The notes beneath the pieces are model-generated. The model made no database searches and was not told where the DNA came from. It saw only the letters and a program-made list of their open reading frames with translations. Position numbers and translations under genes: made by a program. Source: Rhodospirillales bacterium (GTDB lineage Bacteria; Pseudomonadota; Alphaproteobacteria; ATCC43930; CGMCC-115725). From it: a DNA stretch of 39,685 nt. Below, piece by piece: positions 16,516 to 26,078 of this stretch (position 1 is the stretch's first letter; each line of letters opens with the position of its first letter). The stretch spans positions 1-39,685 of the forward strand of contig JAQGIC010000068.1 of assembly GCA_028288725.1 (NCBI GenBank), read 5' to 3'.

Positions 16516-18225
16516 ATGACGGTCGCATCCCCCACGCCGGCGAACCCGCTCAAGACGGCACTCCGATCCTGCCGGCAAGCCCTGACGGTGGTCGGCGGCT
16601 TCAGCCTGGTCATGAACCTGCTGATGCTCGCGATGCCGCTCTACATGATGCAGGTGTTCGACCGGGTTCTGACCGGTCAGAACCTCGACACGCTCGCCTT
16701 CCTGACGCTGCTCGCCGTGATCGCGATCGGGCTGATGACGGTGCTGGAAGTACTGCGCGGCCGCATCCTGACGCGCACCATGCAGTGGCTCGACCGGGTG
16801 TTGGGCGGTCAGACCATCGAACGCTTGATCGAGGCGCGCCTGATCGGCCGGGCCGATGCGGCCGAGCCGTTGCGCGATCTGGGCGCGGTCCGCAGCTTTC
16901 TGGGCGGCGCCGGCATTTTTCCGCTGTTCGACGCGCCGTGGGTTCCGATCTACCTGATCGCGGTCTATCTGCTGAACCCGTGGCTGGGTCTGCTCGCCAC
17001 AATGGGCGCGGTCGTGCTGTTCGCGCTGGCCATCGCCAACGAACTCGCTCTGCGCGCGCCGCTCGGCCGGGCGAGCCTGCTGATCCAGCGCAATCTGCAC
17101 GCCATCGATTCCGCGGTCCGCAACGCCGAAGTGGTCGATGCCATGGGCATGCTGCCGGGTATTCTCGCCCGCTGGCAGGTCGGCAACGACGCGGCCCAGG
17201 CGGAACAGGAGCGGGCGTCCGACCGTGCCGGCCTGCTGATCGCGCTGACCAAGGGCGCCCGCCTGCTGGTCCAGGTCGCGACCTATGGCTTCGGTGCCCT
17301 GCTGGTGGTGCGCCAGGAACTGACCGGGGGCGCCATGATCGGCGGCTCGATCATCATGGCCCGTGCGCTGGCGCCGATCGAACAGGCGATGGGCACCTGG
17401 AAGCAACTGGTCTCGGCCCGAGAATCCTGGCGCCGGCTCGACCGGTTCTTCGATCTGCCGCGGCTCCGGGTCGGCGACATGAGCTTGCCCTCGCCCGAGG
17501 GCCATCTCTCGGTCGAGCAATTGCTGTTCGGCTTTCCGGGGTCGATCGAGGCGACCCTTCGCGGCATCAGCTTTACGCTCGAGGCGGGCGAGTCGCTTGC
17601 CATCGTCGGGCCGTCCGCGGCCGGCAAGACCTCGCTCATCCGCCTAATCGTCGGCACGCTGCGGCCGACCGCGGGCCATGTCCGGCTCGACGGCGCCGAT
17701 GTGTTCCAGTGGCGCCGGGACGCGTTCGGGCGACATGTGGGCTATCTGCCCCAGGATGTCGAACTGTTCGCCGGCACCGTGCGCGAGAATATCGCGCGCT
17801 TTTCCGAAGCGACGGACGAGGCCGTGATCGCGGCCGCGCAGAGGGCCGGCTGCCACGAGATGATTCTGCGGCTGCCGCTCGGCTACGATACGCAGATCGG
17901 CGACGGCGGCGCGCTTTTGTCCGGCGGCCAGCGTCAGCGCATCGGGCTGGCGCGCGCCGTGATCGGCCGGCCGCGCCTGGTCGTGCTCGACGAACCGAAC
18001 GCCAATCTGGACGGGGAGGGCGAGGCGGCCCTGATGCAGGCGCTGATCGCGCTGAAGCATGAGCGGGTGACGGTCGTCGTCGTGTCGCATCGGCCGAGCC
18101 TGGTCGCCCATGTCGACAAGATGCTGGTGATGCGCGCCGGCGCGCTGGAGCTGTTCGGCCCGCGCGAGCCGGTGCTGGAGCGGCTCAATCGCCCGGCCGG
18201 CACCGCCGTCAAGGTGTCGGCATGA
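16516..18225 (+). CDS. Type I secretion ABC transporter (permease/ATPase, PrtD/LapB type)
   Basis: 569 residues. The N-terminal membrane domain has about six helices (FSLVMNLLMLAMPLYMMQVFDRV is the first, a hallmark of the PrtD family). The C-terminal ATPase carries Walker A GPSAAGKTS (about 365-373), the Q-loop YLPQDVELF, the signature LSGGQRQR (about 467-474) and Walker B LVVLDEPNANLDGEGE (about 487). There is no N-terminal C39-like domain, so it belongs to the short class that exports RTX proteins with C-terminal signals. The stop overlaps the start of the adaptor gene (ATGA). The natural cargo is probably the repeat protein encoded convergently right after the adaptor gene. Confidence 0.95.
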   Translation: MTVASPTPANPLKTALRSCRQALTVVGGFSLVMNLLMLAMPLYMMQVFDRVLTGQNLDTLAFLTLLAVIAIGLMTVLEVLRGRILTRTMQWLDRVLGGQTIERLIEARLIGRADAAEPLRDLGAVRSFLGGAGIFPLFDAPWVPIYLIAVYLLNPWLGLLATMGAVVLFALAIANELALRAPLGRASLLIQRNLHAIDSAVRNAEVVDAMGMLPGILARWQVGNDAAQAEQERASDRAGLLIALTKGARLLVQVATYGFGALLVVRQELTGGAMIGGSIIMARALAPIEQAMGTWKQLVSARESWRRLDRFFDLPRLRVGDMSLPSPEGHLSVEQLLFGFPGSIEATLRGISFTLEAGESLAIVGPSAAGKTSLIRLIVGTLRPTAGHVRLDGADVFQWRRDAFGRHVGYLPQDVELFAGTVRENIARFSEATDEAVIAAAQRAGCHEMILRLPLGYDTQIGDGGALLSGGQRQRIGLARAVIGRPRLVVLDEPNANLDGEGEAALMQALIALKHERVTVVVVSHRPSLVAHVDKMLVMRAGALELFGPREPVLERLNRPAGTAVKVSA

Positions 18226-19568
18226 GACTGCAGGATCGCGCGATCCAGCGCGCCGAGCCGGCCGTCGTCACGCTTCTGCTGCCCGCCGCGCCGCCGGTGC
18301 AGCACCTGACGCGCATCGGCATGATCGGCGTCGCGGCCTTCGTCGGCGGCTTCGGCCTGTGGGCGGCATTGGCGCCGCTGTCGACCGCCGCGGTCGGGGC
18401 CGGCCAGATCAAGGTCGAGGGCAACCGCAAGACCCTCCAGCATCTGGAAGGCGGCATCATCAGCGAGCTGCTGATCCACGACGGCGACAAGGTCGCGCGC
18501 GGCCAGCTGCTGATGCGCCTGTCCAATGCCCAGCCGGTCGCGCAGGTCGCCTCGTTCTCGAGCCAGCGCCTGGCGCTGCTGGCGCAGGACGCGCGCCTGA
18601 TCGCCGAGCGGGACGGGGGCGGCACCATCGGTTTTCCGCCGGATCTGATGGCGAGCGCCGATCCGCGCGCGGCCGAGAGCATGGCCGGTCAGCAATCGAT
18701 CTTCACCAGCCGGCGCGCCGCGATCGAGGGGCAGGTCGCCATCCTGAATCAGCGCATCGCCGAGGCCGGCTCCGAAATCGACAGCCACAAGGCCCAGGTC
18801 CGCGCGCTGGATCAGCAGATCGCGCTCATGCGGGAGGAGCTGGACGGGGCGCAGCAGCTCTTCGCCAAGGGCTATGAGCCCAGGACCCATATCCTGGCGC
18901 TGAAACGCGAAGCGGCGGGCCTCGACGGCGCGCGGGGCGACCAGTTGGGCCAGGTCGCCCGGGCCGAGCAGACGATCTCGGAGGCCCGGCTGCAGATCGC
19001 CGAGACGACGAAGCAGCGCGCGAGCGAAATCGCGACCGAGCTGACCGATGTCGAGACCAGGTTGACCGAGACGACCCAGCGGCTTCGGGCGGCCAGCGAC
19101 ATCGAACAGCGCACCGAGATCCGGGCGCCGCTCAGCGGCTCGGTGGTCAATCTGCGCTTCTTCACCAACGGCGGCGTGATCCGCCCCGGCGACGCGATCC
19201 TCGACATCGTGCCCGACAAGCTGGGCCTGGTGGTCGAGACGCGCATCAAGCCGAGCGAGGTCGCCAGCATCCAGCCCGGACTGCCGGCCAAGGTGCGCCT
19301 GACCGCGTTCAGGCAACGGGTCGTGCCCCTGCTCGACGCGACCGTCACCATGGTCTCGGCCGACGCGTTGCGCGACCGGGACAACGGCGAGCCCTATTAT
19401 TCCGCCGAGGTCGAGATCGATGCGGAGCAATTGGCCCGGCTGAAGGATGTGAAGCTGATCTCCGGCATGCCGGCCCAGGTCGTCATCCCGACCGGTGAGC
19501 GCACCTTGCTGGACTATCTGCTGTCGCCGCTGCGCGAGAGCTATTCCCGGGCATTGAGCGAGCGGTAA
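18222..19568 (+). CDS. HlyD-family type I secretion periplasmic adaptor
   Basis: 448 residues. One N-terminal membrane helix (MIGVAAFVGGFGLWAALAPL), then a beta-barrel/lipoyl start (TAAVGAGQIKVEGNRKTLQHLEGGIISELLIHDGDKV, the HlyD signature), a long coiled-coil hairpin (about 150-300), the second lipoyl half IRAPLSGSVVNLRFFTNGGVIRPGDAILDIVP, and a C-terminal beta-barrel. It links the ABC transporter to an outer-membrane TolC protein, which is not in the window. Translationally coupled to the ABC gene (ATGA at 18222). The gene ends 31 bp before the bidirectional terminator shared with the convergent repeat protein. Confidence 0.95.
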   Translation: MRLQDRAIQRAEPAVVTLLLPAAPPVQHLTRIGMIGVAAFVGGFGLWAALAPLSTAAVGAGQIKVEGNRKTLQHLEGGIISELLIHDGDKVARGQLLMRLSNAQPVAQVASFSSQRLALLAQDARLIAERDGGGTIGFPPDLMASADPRAAESMAGQQSIFTSRRAAIEGQVAILNQRIAEAGSEIDSHKAQVRALDQQIALMREELDGAQQLFAKGYEPRTHILALKREAAGLDGARGDQLGQVARAEQTISEARLQIAETTKQRASEIATELTDVETRLTETTQRLRAASDIEQRTEIRAPLSGSVVNLRFFTNGGVIRPGDAILDIVPDKLGLVVETRIKPSEVASIQPGLPAKVRLTAFRQRVVPLLDATVTMVSADALRDRDNGEPYYSAEVEIDAEQLARLKDVKLISGMPAQVVIPTGERTLLDYLLSPLRESYSRALSER

Positions 19569-19599
19569 TACCGAGCGGCGCGCGCCCCTCAAACGTAAA

Positions 19600-19634
19600 A
19601 TGGGGCGCCCCGCAAGGGGCGCCCCATCTGTTTT
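19600..19634. terminator. Bidirectional intrinsic terminator with GCAA tetraloop
   Basis: ATGGGGCGCCCC (19600-19611) and GGGGCGCCCCAT (19616-19627) form a perfect 12-bp stem closed by GCAA, a GNRA tetraloop. CTGTTTT follows on the + strand, and on the - strand the stem is followed by TTTTACGTTT. It separates the convergent secretion-adaptor and repeat-protein genes and can stop both. Confidence 0.9.
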
Positions 19635-19645
19635 GTCCGACCCGA

Positions 19646-21778
19646 TCAGACGCCGAAGTGGTGGGTCTGGTGCGACAGGTCGATGCCGGTCAGCAGGGCC
19701 TGCTGGTCCGTGGCGCTGAAGTCGAACAGCTTCGACAGCGTGGCCAGGCCGGAGGCCGTCGCCGGGCTGATCGCGCTGTTGGCGAACAGGTGCGACGGAT
19801 CCTGGCTGGCGAAGTTCAAGAGCGTGATCGTGCTCGCGGGGGTGCCCGACGTGCCGCCGCCGATGGTGATCAGCAGGTCGTTCTTATCGTTCTGGTTATG
19901 GTCGGTGCTGTAGGCCGAGTGGACGTATTGGAACTGATCGGCCGGCATCGAGCCGAGCGAACCGCTCGTGACGCCCGCCAGCATCAGCTTGTCCTGGGCG
20001 GCGTTGAAGCCGGAGATGACCGTGTCGCCGAACACGCCGCCGAAGTAGAACGCATCGGTTCCGTGGCTGCCGGCGGTGATGACTTCGGTGCCCATGTTGG
20101 CGGTCGTACCGCCCTGGATGACGACCTGGTCCGTGCCGCCCGAGCCGAGCGTGATGTGCTGTGCTTCGCCATCCGTCGTCTTCAGATGCGTCGGGTCGGT
20201 CGTGGACGTGGTTTCGGTGTGCAATCCCACCACGATCGTGTCGTTGCCCGTGCCGCCGACGACCTTGTCATTGCCCGTGCCGGTGTAGACGAGGGCGCCG
20301 CCGCTGCCGGTGTAGATCGTGTTGTTCTCGCCATTGCCGGCATAGATGGTGTCGTGGCCGGCGCCGCCCTGGACCACGTTGTTGTTGCCGTCGCCGACAT
20401 AGACCACATCGCCGGCGCCGTTACCGGTCTGGGCGTAGTTGTGGTTGCCGGCGCCCAGCACCAGCGTCGTGTTGGCGCCGTCGGACGAATAGATCGAATT
20501 ATAGTTGCCGGCACCGATCGTCAGGATGTCGCCGGTCGGGTTGGTCGCCGTCTGGGAGGAGCCGCCATGGCCCCCTTGATGATTGTCGCAACCGCCTCCG
20601 TCTTCGCCGCCTCCGCCACCCGAGGAGGAATTCACGCTCTGGAGGATGATCGTGTTGCCGTTGCCGGCACCGATCGTCAGGACGGCGTTCGAGCCGGTGC
20701 CGCCGTAGATCGTGTTGCCGTTGCCGCCGGCGAGGGTCGCCACATCGCCGGCGCCGTTCCCCATCACGACGGTATTCCAGTTGCCGGCCCCGATCGAGAC
20801 GGTATCGCCGGTGCCATTGCCGATCTGGACGTAGTCGTAGCTGCCGGTGCCGAAGGTGACGACGTCTTGATTGCCGTTGCCCACGAATGCCCCGGTGCCG
20901 TTGCCGGCGCCGACGGTAAGGAGGTCGCCGTCGCCGTTGCCCGCCACCAGCGTCGTGTTGTTGCCGTTGCCGGCCGTCAACGTGTCGCCGTAGCCGTCGC
21001 CGACGGTGAGGTTGTTCCAGTCGCCGTTGCCGGTGGTCAGAATGTCGAGATTGCCGTTGCCGGTGGTCAGCGCGTTGTGGGTGCCGTCGCCGATCGTCAA
21101 ATGGGCGCTCCAGCCGTTGCCCGAGGTCAGCTTGTCGAAGCTGTTGCCTGTGCCGTCGACCGTCAGGACGTTGTAGTCGCCGTTGCCGGCGGTCAGCTTG
21201 TCGTGGCTGCCGCTGGTGACGTAGATCTTGTCTTCCTCGCCATTGCCCAGCACGAGCGTGTCGTAGGACGAGTTGGCACCGGTCCAGATCGCGTCCTGGA
21301 TACCGTCACCGGCGTGGATGTTGTTGTGGTTGAGCGTGACATAGACGGTGTCGAACGCGCCGTTGCCGATGGTGAACGTGTCGTAGCCGCCGTTGCCCAA
21401 TAGCGTGTAGGTGCCGTCGGCGCCATTGATGGTCAGCGGTGTGTAGGTGAACTGGGTCGAGGTCAGGTCGATCAGCACCGGACCGTTGCCCGTCAGGTCG
21501 ATCGTCTTGATGCCGACCAGGAACGGCTGGTTCATCACGCCGTTCTGGTTGGCATGGACGCCATCATCGAGGAACAGCGCCTCGCCCAGCGAATTGTTCG
21601 GATCGGTCGCGACGACCAGGGTGTAGGCGTTCGCCGCCGTGCCGATATACTGGGTCGTATTAACATCCATCCCCTGCATGCTGATGTTCTGCCCAGTCCC
21701 CGGAGCGCCGGGGCTGCCGTCATCGGTCGCGCCGTAGCCGTTCCAGGTGCCGTTCGCCAGAAAATCCAGAAAGGACAT
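19646..21778 (-). CDS. Decapeptide-repeat RTX-like secreted protein (probable type I substrate)
   Basis: 710 residues, extremely Gly/Asn/Thr/Asp-rich. An N-terminal region (1-115) precedes about 25 copies of a ten-residue repeat with consensus xGNGxxDxLT (about 121-380). Residues 211-380 hold 17 copies without an indel. A linker rich in Gly, His and acidic residues with one cysteine (about 383-416) follows, then more repeats that pass into canonical RTX nonapeptides (GGTGNDTIV, about 508-516). The C-terminal 190 residues have a peptidase/RTX-type ending (ITAGSHGTDAFYFGGVFGDTVISGF) with no cleaved signal peptide, as expected for a type I substrate. AGGA lies 8 bases before the ATG. Probable calcium-binding beta-roll or solenoid. 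Enzymatic activity is not evident, so it may be a surface or matrix protein. Confidence 0.88.
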   Translation of the reverse strand: MSFLDFLANGTWNGYGATDDGSPGAPGTGQNISMQGMDVNTTQYIGTAANAYTLVVATDPNNSLGEALFLDDGVHANQNGVMNQPFLVGIKTIDLTGNGPVLIDLTSTQFTYTPLTINGADGTYTLLGNGGYDTFTIGNGAFDTVYVTLNHNNIHAGDGIQDAIWTGANSSYDTLVLGNGEEDKIYVTSGSHDKLTAGNGDYNVLTVDGTGNSFDKLTSGNGWSAHLTIGDGTHNALTTGNGNLDILTTGNGDWNNLTVGDGYGDTLTAGNGNNTTLVAGNGDGDLLTVGAGNGTGAFVGNGNQDVVTFGTGSYDYVQIGNGTGDTVSIGAGNWNTVVMGNGAGDVATLAGGNGNTIYGGTGSNAVLTIGAGNGNTIILQSVNSSSGGGGGEDGGGCDNHQGGHGGSSQTATNPTGDILTIGAGNYNSIYSSDGANTTLVLGAGNHNYAQTGNGAGDVVYVGDGNNNVVQGGAGHDTIYAGNGENNTIYTGSGGALVYTGTGNDKVVGGTGNDTIVVGLHTETTSTTDPTHLKTTDGEAQHITLGSGGTDQVVIQGGTTANMGTEVITAGSHGTDAFYFGGVFGDTVISGFNAAQDKLMLAGVTSGSLGSMPADQFQYVHSAYSTDHNQNDKNDLLITIGGGTSGTPASTITLLNFASQDPSHLFANSAISPATASGLATLSKLFDFSATDQQALLTGIDLSHQTHHFGV

Positions 21779-22164
21779 GCCAATATTCCTGCCAACCCAT
21801 CAAAACTTACCTAAACGTCTGCAATGGTTGCGCCATTTGCCTGGCCTTTTCGATACCGCGGGGCGGCCGATCGAAAAATTGGCTCAAATGCTGGGTTTTT
21901 TCCTTGTGCCATCGGGGCACGCTAAATCACCCGGCCAAATTCGATTTTCCAAATGAATCCAACTCTTTGCAAAACGAAATTTGTCCTGCGAGGTCCGGGC
22001 CGCGGGCTGCAAAATGACCCTCGCGTTTCGCGAGGCCGCGCCGCGCGGCAAGGTAGGCCCTGCTTGCCATGCCGTCGTGCGCGGAATCGCGCATAGGAAT
22101 TTCGATTGCGAACATTCGCATGCAGTCTTAAATATAACCGGGAACGCAGAACGGGAAAGCTGGC
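21779..22164. other. Divergent intergenic region between the repeat protein and glpD
   Basis: 386 bp. It must hold the leftward promoter of the repeat-protein gene and the rightward promoter of glpD. I see a short hairpin CCTCGCG-TTT-CGCGAGG (22019-22035) and the GlpR-like site at 22098-22117. No convincing gene lies inside. Confidence 0.6.
22098..22117 (+). promoter_or_regulatory. Candidate GlpR operator upstream of glpD
   Basis: AATTTCGATTGCGAACATTC compares well with the enterobacterial GlpR operator core TTCGATAACGAACAT: only the central AA is TG here. It lies about 47 bp before the glpD ATG, where a repressor site would cover the promoter. The match is by memory of the consensus, not by search. 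Confidence 0.5.
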
Positions 22165-23718
22165 ATGAGCGCGAACGAACAGGTCGATCTGTTGGTCATC
22201 GGCGGCGGCATCAATGGCGCCGGCATCGCACGGGACGCAGCTGGCCGGGGACTTAAGGTGGTGCTGGTCGAGCAGTCGGATCTGGCCAGCGCCACCTCGT
22301 CGGCCAGCACCAAGCTGATCCACGGCGGTCTGCGATATCTCGAATATGGCGAGTTCCGTCTGGTGCGCGAGGCGTTGATCGAGCGCGAGCGCCTGCTGGG
22401 TCTGGCGCCGCACATCATCTGGCCGCTGCGCTTCGTGTTGCCGCATCCCCCCGGCCTCCGGCCGGCCTGGATGATCCGGCTGGGCCTGTTCCTTTACGAT
22501 CATCTGGGCGGCAGGCAGCGGTTGCCCCGCTCCCATTCGGTCGATCTTACCCGAGACCCGCGCGGGGCCGGGCTCGCGGCTTCGATCACCCGGGGCTACG
22601 TCTATTCCGACTGCTGGGTCGAGGATGCGCGCCTCGTCGTGCTGAACGCGCGCGACGCGGCGGAGCATGGCGCGGAGATCCTGACGCGCACCCGCTTTGT
22701 CACCGCCGAGCAGGCCGGCGACCATTGGGTCGCGACGATCGAGAATGTGGTGGATGGCAGCCGACGCCGAATCGAGGCGCCGATCCTGGTCAATGCCGCC
22801 GGACCCTGGGTCGGCGACGTGCTGCGCCGCCGGCTGGGCGATCCCGCGGGCAAATCGCCCCGTCTGGTCAAGGGCAGCCATATCGTCGTGCCGCGTCTGT
22901 TCGAGGGCGACCACGCCTATATCCTGCAGAATCCCGACAAGCGCATCGTCTTCGCCATTCCGTACGAGGGCAAGTTCACCCTGGTCGGCACGACGGATAT
23001 CCCCTACGAGGCGGACCCCGCCGAGGTCGCCATCGACCGGGACGAAACCGCCTATCTGGCCGAAACGGTCAGCCGCTATTTCAAGAAGAAGGTCACGCCG
23101 GCCGACGTGGTCTGGACCTATTCCGGCGTTCGGCCGCTGTATGACGATGCCGCCGCGAACGCCTCGGCCGTCACGCGCGACTATGTGCTCGACGTCCAAG
23201 GATCCCGAGGGCAGCCGGTGCTGTTGTCGATTTTCGGCGGCAAGATCACCACGTCGCGGCGCTTGGCGGAGCATGCGCTGGAAAAGCTCGAGCCGTTTCT
23301 GCCGCGGCCGACCAGGCCCTGGACCGCGACGGCGCCGCTGCCGGGCGGCGATCTGCCGGGCGCCGATTTCGGCGCGTTCCTGGCCGGGCTGCAGCGGATG
23401 AAGCCCTGGTTGCCGGCGGATCTCGCCCGACGCCTGGCGCGCGCCTATGGCAGCCGGGTCGTGCGCATCCTGGGCGATGCCGTGGATCTGGCCGGTCTCG
23501 GCCAGGATTTCGGCGGCGGCCTGACGCAAGCCGAGGTCGTCTATCTGCGCGACCAGGAATGGGCGCTGACGGCCGAGGACGTGCTGTGGCGCCGATCCAA
23601 ACTGGGCCTGCACGTGCCGGTCGGCACGCGCGAGGCGCTGCGGGCGTTCTTCGGAACCGCCTCAGCCGGCGCGGATATGGGCCAGGAACGCGCCGACCTG
23701 GCTCTCAAGCTGGCTTGA
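22165..23718 (+). CDS. glpD: Aerobic glycerol-3-phosphate dehydrogenase
   Basis: 517 residues. FAD-dependent membrane-associated enzyme that oxidises sn-glycerol 3-phosphate to dihydroxyacetone phosphate and feeds electrons to quinone. The FAD fold shows GGGINGAG at 13-20, [20 protein letters not shown] (about 46-65), [46 protein letters not shown] and the C-terminal DAP_C domain ([24 protein letters not shown]). Length and motif order are normal. No glpF, glpK or glpR adjoins it in the window. Its last 57 bp overlap, in antisense, the end of the chemoreceptor gene. Confidence 0.95.
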   Translation: MSANEQVDLLVIGGGINGAGIARDAAGRGLKVVLVEQSDLASATSSASTKLIHGGLRYLEYGEFRLVREALIERERLLGLAPHIIWPLRFVLPHPPGLRPAWMIRLGLFLYDHLGGRQRLPRSHSVDLTRDPRGAGLAASITRGYVYSDCWVEDARLVVLNARDAAEHGAEILTRTRFVTAEQAGDHWVATIENVVDGSRRRIEAPILVNAAGPWVGDVLRRRLGDPAGKSPRLVKGSHIVVPRLFEGDHAYILQNPDKRIVFAIPYEGKFTLVGTTDIPYEADPAEVAIDRDETAYLAETVSRYFKKKVTPADVVWTYSGVRPLYDDAAANASAVTRDYVLDVQGSRGQPVLLSIFGGKITTSRRLAEHALEKLEPFLPRPTRPWTATAPLPGGDLPGADFGAFLAGLQRMKPWLPADLARRLARAYGSRVVRILGDAVDLAGLGQDFGGGLTQAEVVYLRDQEWALTAEDVLWRRSKLGLHVPVGTREALRAFFGTASAGADMGQERADLALKLA

Positions 23719-25770
23719 CTGGCGGGCGAGGGCGGCGGCGGCTTCGGCGACGGATGAGGCTTCCAGGCCGGCCTCGGTCGCCGCACCGCTGACCTCGGCG
23801 ATCGTCGTCGACACGGCCTCGGTGCCGCGGGCGGCGCCATCGACATTGCCGGCGATCTCGCGCGTCGTCGCTTCCTGTTCCTCGACCGCGGCCGCGATCG
23901 TCGTGGTGATCTCGTCGATCTTGGCGATGGTGGTGCCGACGCCGCGGATGGCGGCGACCGCCCGGCCGGTGGCGCTCTGGATCGCGTTGACATGGGCGCC
24001 GATCTCGTCGGTCGCCTGGGCGGTCTGCTGCGCCAGCGCCTTCACTTCGCTCGCGACCACGGCGAAGCCCTTGCCGGCATCGCCGGCGCGGGCCGCCTCG
24101 ATCGTGGCATTGAGCGCCAGCAGGTTGGTCTGGCTGGCGATCTGATGGATCAGCGCCACGACCTCGCCGATCTTCTGGGCGGTTTCGGCCAGCACGCGCA
24201 TTTCGGTGTTGCCGTGCTCGGCCTCTTCGACCGCGCTGCCGGTCGCCCGCGTCGCCTCCGACACCTGGCGGGCGATTTCGGCGACGGAACTGGCCATTTC
24301 CTCGGTCGCGGCCGCCACCGCCGACACGCGCTCGGACGCGAGCGTGGCATCGGATTCGACGCTGATCGCCCGGTCGCGGGCGTGCGAGGTCCGGTCGGTC
24401 AGCATATTGGCCGCCCGGGTCATCTGACCGGCCGATTGGGAGACGGAGGAAACGACGGCGCCGACCGTTTCCTCGAACTCGGTCGCGAGCGCCATCAGCG
24501 CCGCGCGGCGGCTCGCCTCGGCGTCCCGGCGGGTCTGCTCCTGCTCGCGACGCAAATTCTCGGTCTCGCCCAGACCATCCTTGAAGATCTGGACCGTGCG
24601 GGCCATTTCGCCGATCTCGTCCCGCCGCGCCAGGCCGGGGACCGCACTGGCGAGATCGCCGCTGGCCAGCCGCGCCATGACCTGACGCAGGTTTTCCAGC
24701 GGGCGGGTGATCTCGTTCCGGATGATCATCCAGGCCAGCGCCATGCCCAGGGCCGAGCCGCCGAACGCCAGCAGCATCAGCAGATTGCGATTGGTCGTGT
24801 AGTCGCTCCGCGCCTTCGCCACCTCGCCCTGCATGGCCTGGTTGGTCTCGTCCAGCCAGGATCGGGCGGCGGTCTCGGCCGCATCGAGCGCCGCCTTGCC
24901 GCGGGTCGTGGCGATCGTCTGCGCCTTGCCGTCGCCGTTTTCGCGGGTCAGGCGGCGAATCTCCTTGTCGATGGCGAGCCATTGATCGAACCCGTCGTCG
25001 ACGATGTTCATCTGCTCCATCATTTCGGGCGGGGCCAGTTGCGAGCTCGAAAAACCGCGATTCTTGTCGCGTAGGTCGGAGACCCGGTTGGCGACTTCGT
25101 CGAGTTCCTTCTCGAGCTGATCGAGGCGCTTGTCGTCGATCTCCGCGATCGTGTCCTTCTCCAGGCCATAGAAACGGTTGAGTTCGGACACGAGGCGCAG
25201 GCCGGTGCCGATCATGCGCTGCACCAGAACGTTGCGCTCGCTGTCGGCGATCTTGGTCTCGGCGTCGACCATGGCGGCAACCTGGCCCTCGACCTTATGG
25301 AAGGATTCGGCCCCCTTGCTGGTCGAGAGGGCGAGCGCCCGCGACTTCGAGTTCAGCTTGGCCAACCCGCTCATCTCGTCGACGATCCCGCCGTACTTGT
25401 CGGCCTGGTCGAGGAAATCCTTGAGCTTGGCGGATTGCGCCGCCCCCGGCAGCGCTTCGAGACTGTTGCGCAGGCCGGCCAGGTTGTTCTTCTCGGCGGC
25501 GATCTCCGCGATGGCCGCGGCCTTGCCCGTATCGGTCCGTTCGATCACCAGATCGCGGGCGGCGCGGGATGTCTTGACCAGGCTGAGCACGGCGTTCTGC
25601 GCCAGCGCCATCTGGCGGACCGGTCCGGCCGAGAGGGCTTCGAGCCGGGCGTTCTGGGCGGCCAGTTGGCTCAGCGACAGAATGATCACGGCGACTACGG
25701 TGACCACCAGCAGGCCGACTGCGGCACCGAGCTTCGCGGAGAGGCGCAAATTGCTGAAAGCGGCGAACAT
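23662..25770 (-). CDS. Methyl-accepting chemotaxis protein
   Basis: 702 residues from the ATG at 25770, which has GGGAGGGA just upstream; the frame opens 14 codons earlier without a ribosome site. TM1 (about 11-33, [20 protein letters not shown]), a large helical periplasmic domain (about 35-325), TM2 (about 327-349, [21 protein letters not shown]), a HAMP domain, and the signalling domain with the conserved hairpin tip [28 protein letters not shown]. The periplasmic part is helical-bundle-like and longer than a 4HB domain. The ligand is unknown. No C-terminal CheR-tethering pentapeptide is present. Its last 57 bp overlap glpD on the other strand. Confidence 0.93.
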   Translation of the reverse strand: MFAAFSNLRLSAKLGAAVGLLVVTVVAVIILSLSQLAAQNARLEALSAGPVRQMALAQNAVLSLVKTSRAARDLVIERTDTGKAAAIAEIAAEKNNLAGLRNSLEALPGAAQSAKLKDFLDQADKYGGIVDEMSGLAKLNSKSRALALSTSKGAESFHKVEGQVAAMVDAETKIADSERNVLVQRMIGTGLRLVSELNRFYGLEKDTIAEIDDKRLDQLEKELDEVANRVSDLRDKNRGFSSSQLAPPEMMEQMNIVDDGFDQWLAIDKEIRRLTRENGDGKAQTIATTRGKAALDAAETAARSWLDETNQAMQGEVAKARSDYTTNRNLLMLLAFGGSALGMALAWMIIRNEITRPLENLRQVMARLASGDLASAVPGLARRDEIGEMARTVQIFKDGLGETENLRREQEQTRRDAEASRRAALMALATEFEETVGAVVSSVSQSAGQMTRAANMLTDRTSHARDRAISVESDATLASERVSAVAAATEEMASSVAEIARQVSEATRATGSAVEEAEHGNTEMRVLAETAQKIGEVVALIHQIASQTNLLALNATIEAARAGDAGKGFAVVASEVKALAQQTAQATDEIGAHVNAIQSATGRAVAAIRGVGTTIAKIDEITTTIAAAVEEQEATTREIAGNVDGAARGTEAVSTTIAEVSGAATEAGLEASSVAEAAAALARQSSQLESQVGAFLAHIRAG

Positions 25771-26078
25771 GGACGTCCCTCCCCGGGACCTGGTGAGTGG
25801 CCATTCTGTCAAGTGGTCAGGCCAATTTTGCCATTCATATTACATTTCGACGAGACCGAGGCAAGCGCGCCCGGGCGATCGCTAGCAGCTTCCGTCGGCG
25901 AACCGACTGAGGGTAGAGTGATTTTACGACTGGGAAACTGCCAGGATGTTAACGCGCAGTCGGGCAAGCCCCTGTTTCGATGGAAAACAGCGGGACAGTA
26001 TCCGACGAACTGTAACGAAGAGCCGCTAACCCTGGCGATCGACATGGCTTCGCATTTTAGCTTTGGGGGGAATTCAAC

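Noticed and set aside
19658-21403. 581-codon frame on the + strand with VAVA-rich repeats
   Set aside because: It mirrors the repeats of the decapeptide protein on the other strand. The sense strand has the ribosome site, RTX motifs and the secretion context.
19650-21700. Possible CRISPR or minisatellite array
   Set aside because: The regular DNA period is about 30 bp but encodes degenerate decapeptides in one frame; there are no identical repeats with unique spacers.
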